DNA of 7,092 bases from Alphaproteobacteria bacterium (GTDB lineage Bacteria > Pseudomonadota > Alphaproteobacteria > Rhodobacterales > Rhodobacteraceae): NCBI GenBank assembly GCA_030425945.1, contig JAUHZL010000155.1, forward strand, positions 1-7,092, given 5' to 3'. Made by a program: the position numbers and the translations under genes. Below, in pieces: positions 5,642 to 7,092 of this stretch. The notes below the pieces were generated by a model that was not told the origin of the DNA, did no database searches, and worked only from the letters and a program-made list of their open reading frames with translations. Within the stretch, counting starts at the first letter, position 1, and every line of letters starts with the position of its first letter.

Positions 5642-6889
5642 TCAGTGCGCCACCCCCGCCGCGACCGACTCGTCGATGAAGCGACCCTCGCGGAAGCGGT
5701 CGAGGCCGAACTCGGCGGTCAGCGGGCCCGGCTCGCCGCGCGCGACGAGCTCGGCCATGCCCCAGCCCGAGCCGGGGATCGCCTTGAAGCCGCCGGTGCC
5801 CCAGCCGCAGTTGATGAAGCAGTTGCCGAGCGGCGTCTTCGACAGGATCGGCGAGCGGTCGCCGGTCATGTCCACGATCCCGCCCCACCAGCGCAGCATC
5901 TTCAGCCGCGAGATCATCGGGAAGGTCTCGACCAGCGCGCGCACCGTCTCCTCGACATGGTGGAACGAGCCGCGCTGGGTATAGTTGTTGTAGCCGTCCG
6001 CGCCGCCGCCGATGACCATCTCGCCCTTGTCGGACTGGCTCATGTAGCCGTGCACGGTGTTCGCCATCACGACCACGTCCATGCAGGGCTTGATCGGCTC
6101 TGAGACCAGCGCCTGCAGCGCCACCGACTCGATCGGCAGGCGGAAGCCGGCCATCTCGGCCAGCACGCCCGAGTGGCCCGCGACGATGATCGCCAGCTTG
6201 TCGCAGGCAATCGCGCCCTTCGTGGTCTCGACCCCGGTGACCTTGCCGCCCGCCTGCCGGATCGCGGTGACCTCGGTCTGCTGGAGGATGTCCATGCCCA
6301 TGTCCGAGCAGGCCCGCGCATAGCCCCAGGCAACGGCGTCGTGCCGGGCGGTGCCGCCGCGCGGCTGCCAGAGCGCGCCCAGCACCGGGTAGCGCGGCCC
6401 GTCGAGGTTGATGATCGGGCAGAGTTCCTTGACCTTCTCCGGCCCGATGTACTCGGTCGCCACGCCCTGCAGCTTGTTGGCATGCGCGGTGCGCAGGTAG
6501 CCGCGCACCTCGTGGTGGGTCTGGGCCAGCATCATCACGCCGCGCGGGCTGAACATGACGTTGTAGTTCAGGTCCTGACTGAGCGTCTCGTAGAGGCTGC
6601 GCGCCTTCTCGTAGATCGCGGCCGACGGGTCCTGCAGGTAGTTCGAGCGGATGATGGTGGTGTTGCGGCCGGTGTTGCCGCCGCCGAGCCAGCCCTTCTC
6701 GATCACCGCGACGTTGCGGATGCCGTGATTCTTGCCGAGGTAATAGGCCGTCGCGAGGCCATGCCCCCCGGCGCCGATCACGATGACGTCATACTTGGCC
6801 TTGGGCGTGGGCGAGCGCCAGGCGCGCTCCCAGCCCATGTGCCAGCGGGCGGCCTCGCGGGCGATGGCGAAGGCGGAATAGCGTTTCAA
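5642..6889 (-). CDS. soxB: Sarcosine oxidase, beta subunit (TTG start)
   Basis: A 415-residue flavoprotein and the catalytic subunit of heterotetrameric sarcosine oxidase, which oxidises sarcosine at FAD and passes electrons to FMN and then oxygen, giving hydrogen peroxide. From the chosen start, DVIVIGAGGHG (34-44) is the FAD-binding Rossmann loop, ending in the ADP-ribose acidic residue Glu64. KGWLGGGNTGRNTT (65-78) follows. His183 in ARHDAVAWGYAR probably corresponds to the histidine that carries covalent FMN in characterised enzymes. The C-terminal CGWGTGGFKAIPGSG (361-375) completes the FAD site. Start: TTG at 6889, giving the family N-terminus MKRYSAFAIAREAARW, with GGAGG 6 nt upstream. 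A GTG at 6943 would add 18 unmatched residues. Gene order soxBDAG also fits N-methylglutamate dehydrogenase (mgdABCD), but no glutamine synthetase-like gmaS or mgs genes are in view, so sarcosine oxidase is preferred. Confidence 0.95.
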   Translation of the reverse strand: MKRYSAFAIAREAARWHMGWERAWRSPTPKAKYDVIVIGAGGHGLATAYYLGKNHGIRNVAVIEKGWLGGGNTGRNTTIIRSNYLQDPSAAIYEKARSLYETLSQDLNYNVMFSPRGVMMLAQTHHEVRGYLRTAHANKLQGVATEYIGPEKVKELCPIINLDGPRYPVLGALWQPRGGTARHDAVAWGYARACSDMGMDILQQTEVTAIRQAGGKVTGVETTKGAIACDKLAIIVAGHSGVLAEMAGFRLPIESVALQALVSEPIKPCMDVVVMANTVHGYMSQSDKGEMVIGGGADGYNNYTQRGSFHHVEETVRALVETFPMISRLKMLRWWGGIVDMTGDRSPILSKTPLGNCFINCGWGTGGFKAIPGSGWGMAELVARGEPGPLTAEFGLDRFREGRFIDESVAAGVAH

Positions 6890-6900
6890 GACGGTCCTCC
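6887..6900 (-). promoter_or_regulatory. Shine-Dalgarno that fixes the soxB TTG start
   Basis: GGAGGACCGTCTTG places a perfect GGAGG six bases before TTG. No ATG lies in frame nearby, and the family sequence begins exactly here, so the non-ATG start is well supported. Confidence 0.85.
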
Positions 6901-7092
6901 GAAGCGGTCGCGGCGGTGGTATCAGATCGGCCCACACCTGCACCAGCGCCCGCGGCGGCCCGCTTCCGTTCCCGCCGCTTGGGTGTGAAATTGCGACATG
7001 ACCCGGCCTGCGGCGGGCGCAAAACGACGCGGGCGGCGGGGGGCGGTCTTTTCTCTTTCCGGCGGCGGCTTTACATGGGGGACAACCGGGGC
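6890..7092. other. Non-coding region upstream of soxB
   Basis: About 200 bp with no convincing gene on either strand. It should hold the sox operon promoter, but I see no good -35/-10 pair. TTTTGC (7024-7019) followed by weak matches is the nearest candidate. A 7-bp inverted repeat (GCGGCGG 6952-6958, CCGCCGC 6972-6978) would form a hairpin in the soxB leader. CGGTGGTATCAGATCGG (6914-6930) resembles part of the soxB-soxD repeat array. A pyrimidine run, TCTTTTCTCTTTCC, lies at 7047-7060. The ATG at 7075 on the plus strand has no ribosome binding site and runs off the edge. Confidence 0.5.

Noticed and set aside
289..6988. Long plus-strand open frames (for example 289-1662, 2007-3620, 3702-5297, 5198-6103, 6173-6988)
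   Set aside because: They lie antisense to well-recognised genes, are rich in Arg, Ala, Gly, Pro and His as expected of shadow frames in G+C-rich DNA, and resemble no family I know.
7075..7092. Start of a divergent plus-strand gene at the right edge (ATG at 7075)
   Set aside because: Only six codons are visible, with no ribosome binding site before the ATG.

Overview
The window is about two-thirds G+C, with strong G/C preference at third codon positions. Its proteins most resemble those of Rhodobacterales-type alphaproteobacteria (Roseobacter/Paracoccus/Rhodobacter relatives); this is judged from sequence memory, not a search. All recognisable genes lie on the minus strand, so transcription runs from right to left.

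Layout in order of transcription. Positions 7092-6890 are a non-coding upstream region. Then comes a complete heterotetrameric sarcosine oxidase operon in the standard order: soxB (6889-5642, TTG start), a 105-bp gap carrying five 11-bp tandem repeats, soxD (5536-5213), soxA (5216-2205, 4-nt overlap with soxD) and soxG (2212-1670, 8-nt overlap with soxA). The four subunits form one enzyme. It demethylates sarcosine, the last step of choline/glycine betaine catabolism, giving glycine, 5,10-methylenetetrahydrofolate (when tetrahydrofolate is present) and hydrogen peroxide. A strong hairpin directly after soxG (1664-1631) probably ends the operon.

The 241-bp gap 1669-1429 is the most interesting part. 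It holds an unannotated open frame of up to 28 codons. Twelve of its first fourteen residues are Thr, Lys or Met, the end products of the pathway that the next gene, an aspartate-semialdehyde dehydrogenase gene (asd, 1428-370), feeds. A perfect 11-bp hairpin starts 7 nt after its stop codon. A 12-nt segment inside the small frame is exactly complementary to the 5' arm and loop of that hairpin, so two mutually exclusive folds are possible. This looks like an attenuation leader for asd that may sense Thr/Lys/Met supply. The weak points are the absence of a U-tract, a weak promoter and no clear Shine-Dalgarno.

After asd, a 98-bp gap carries a hairpin and a reasonable promoter candidate for the last gene, an iron-type superoxide dismutase (sodB). 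It starts at 271 and is cut by the left edge of the window. Whether asd and sodB belong functionally with the sox operon cannot be told from the sequence. All three units appear to have their own intergenic signals.
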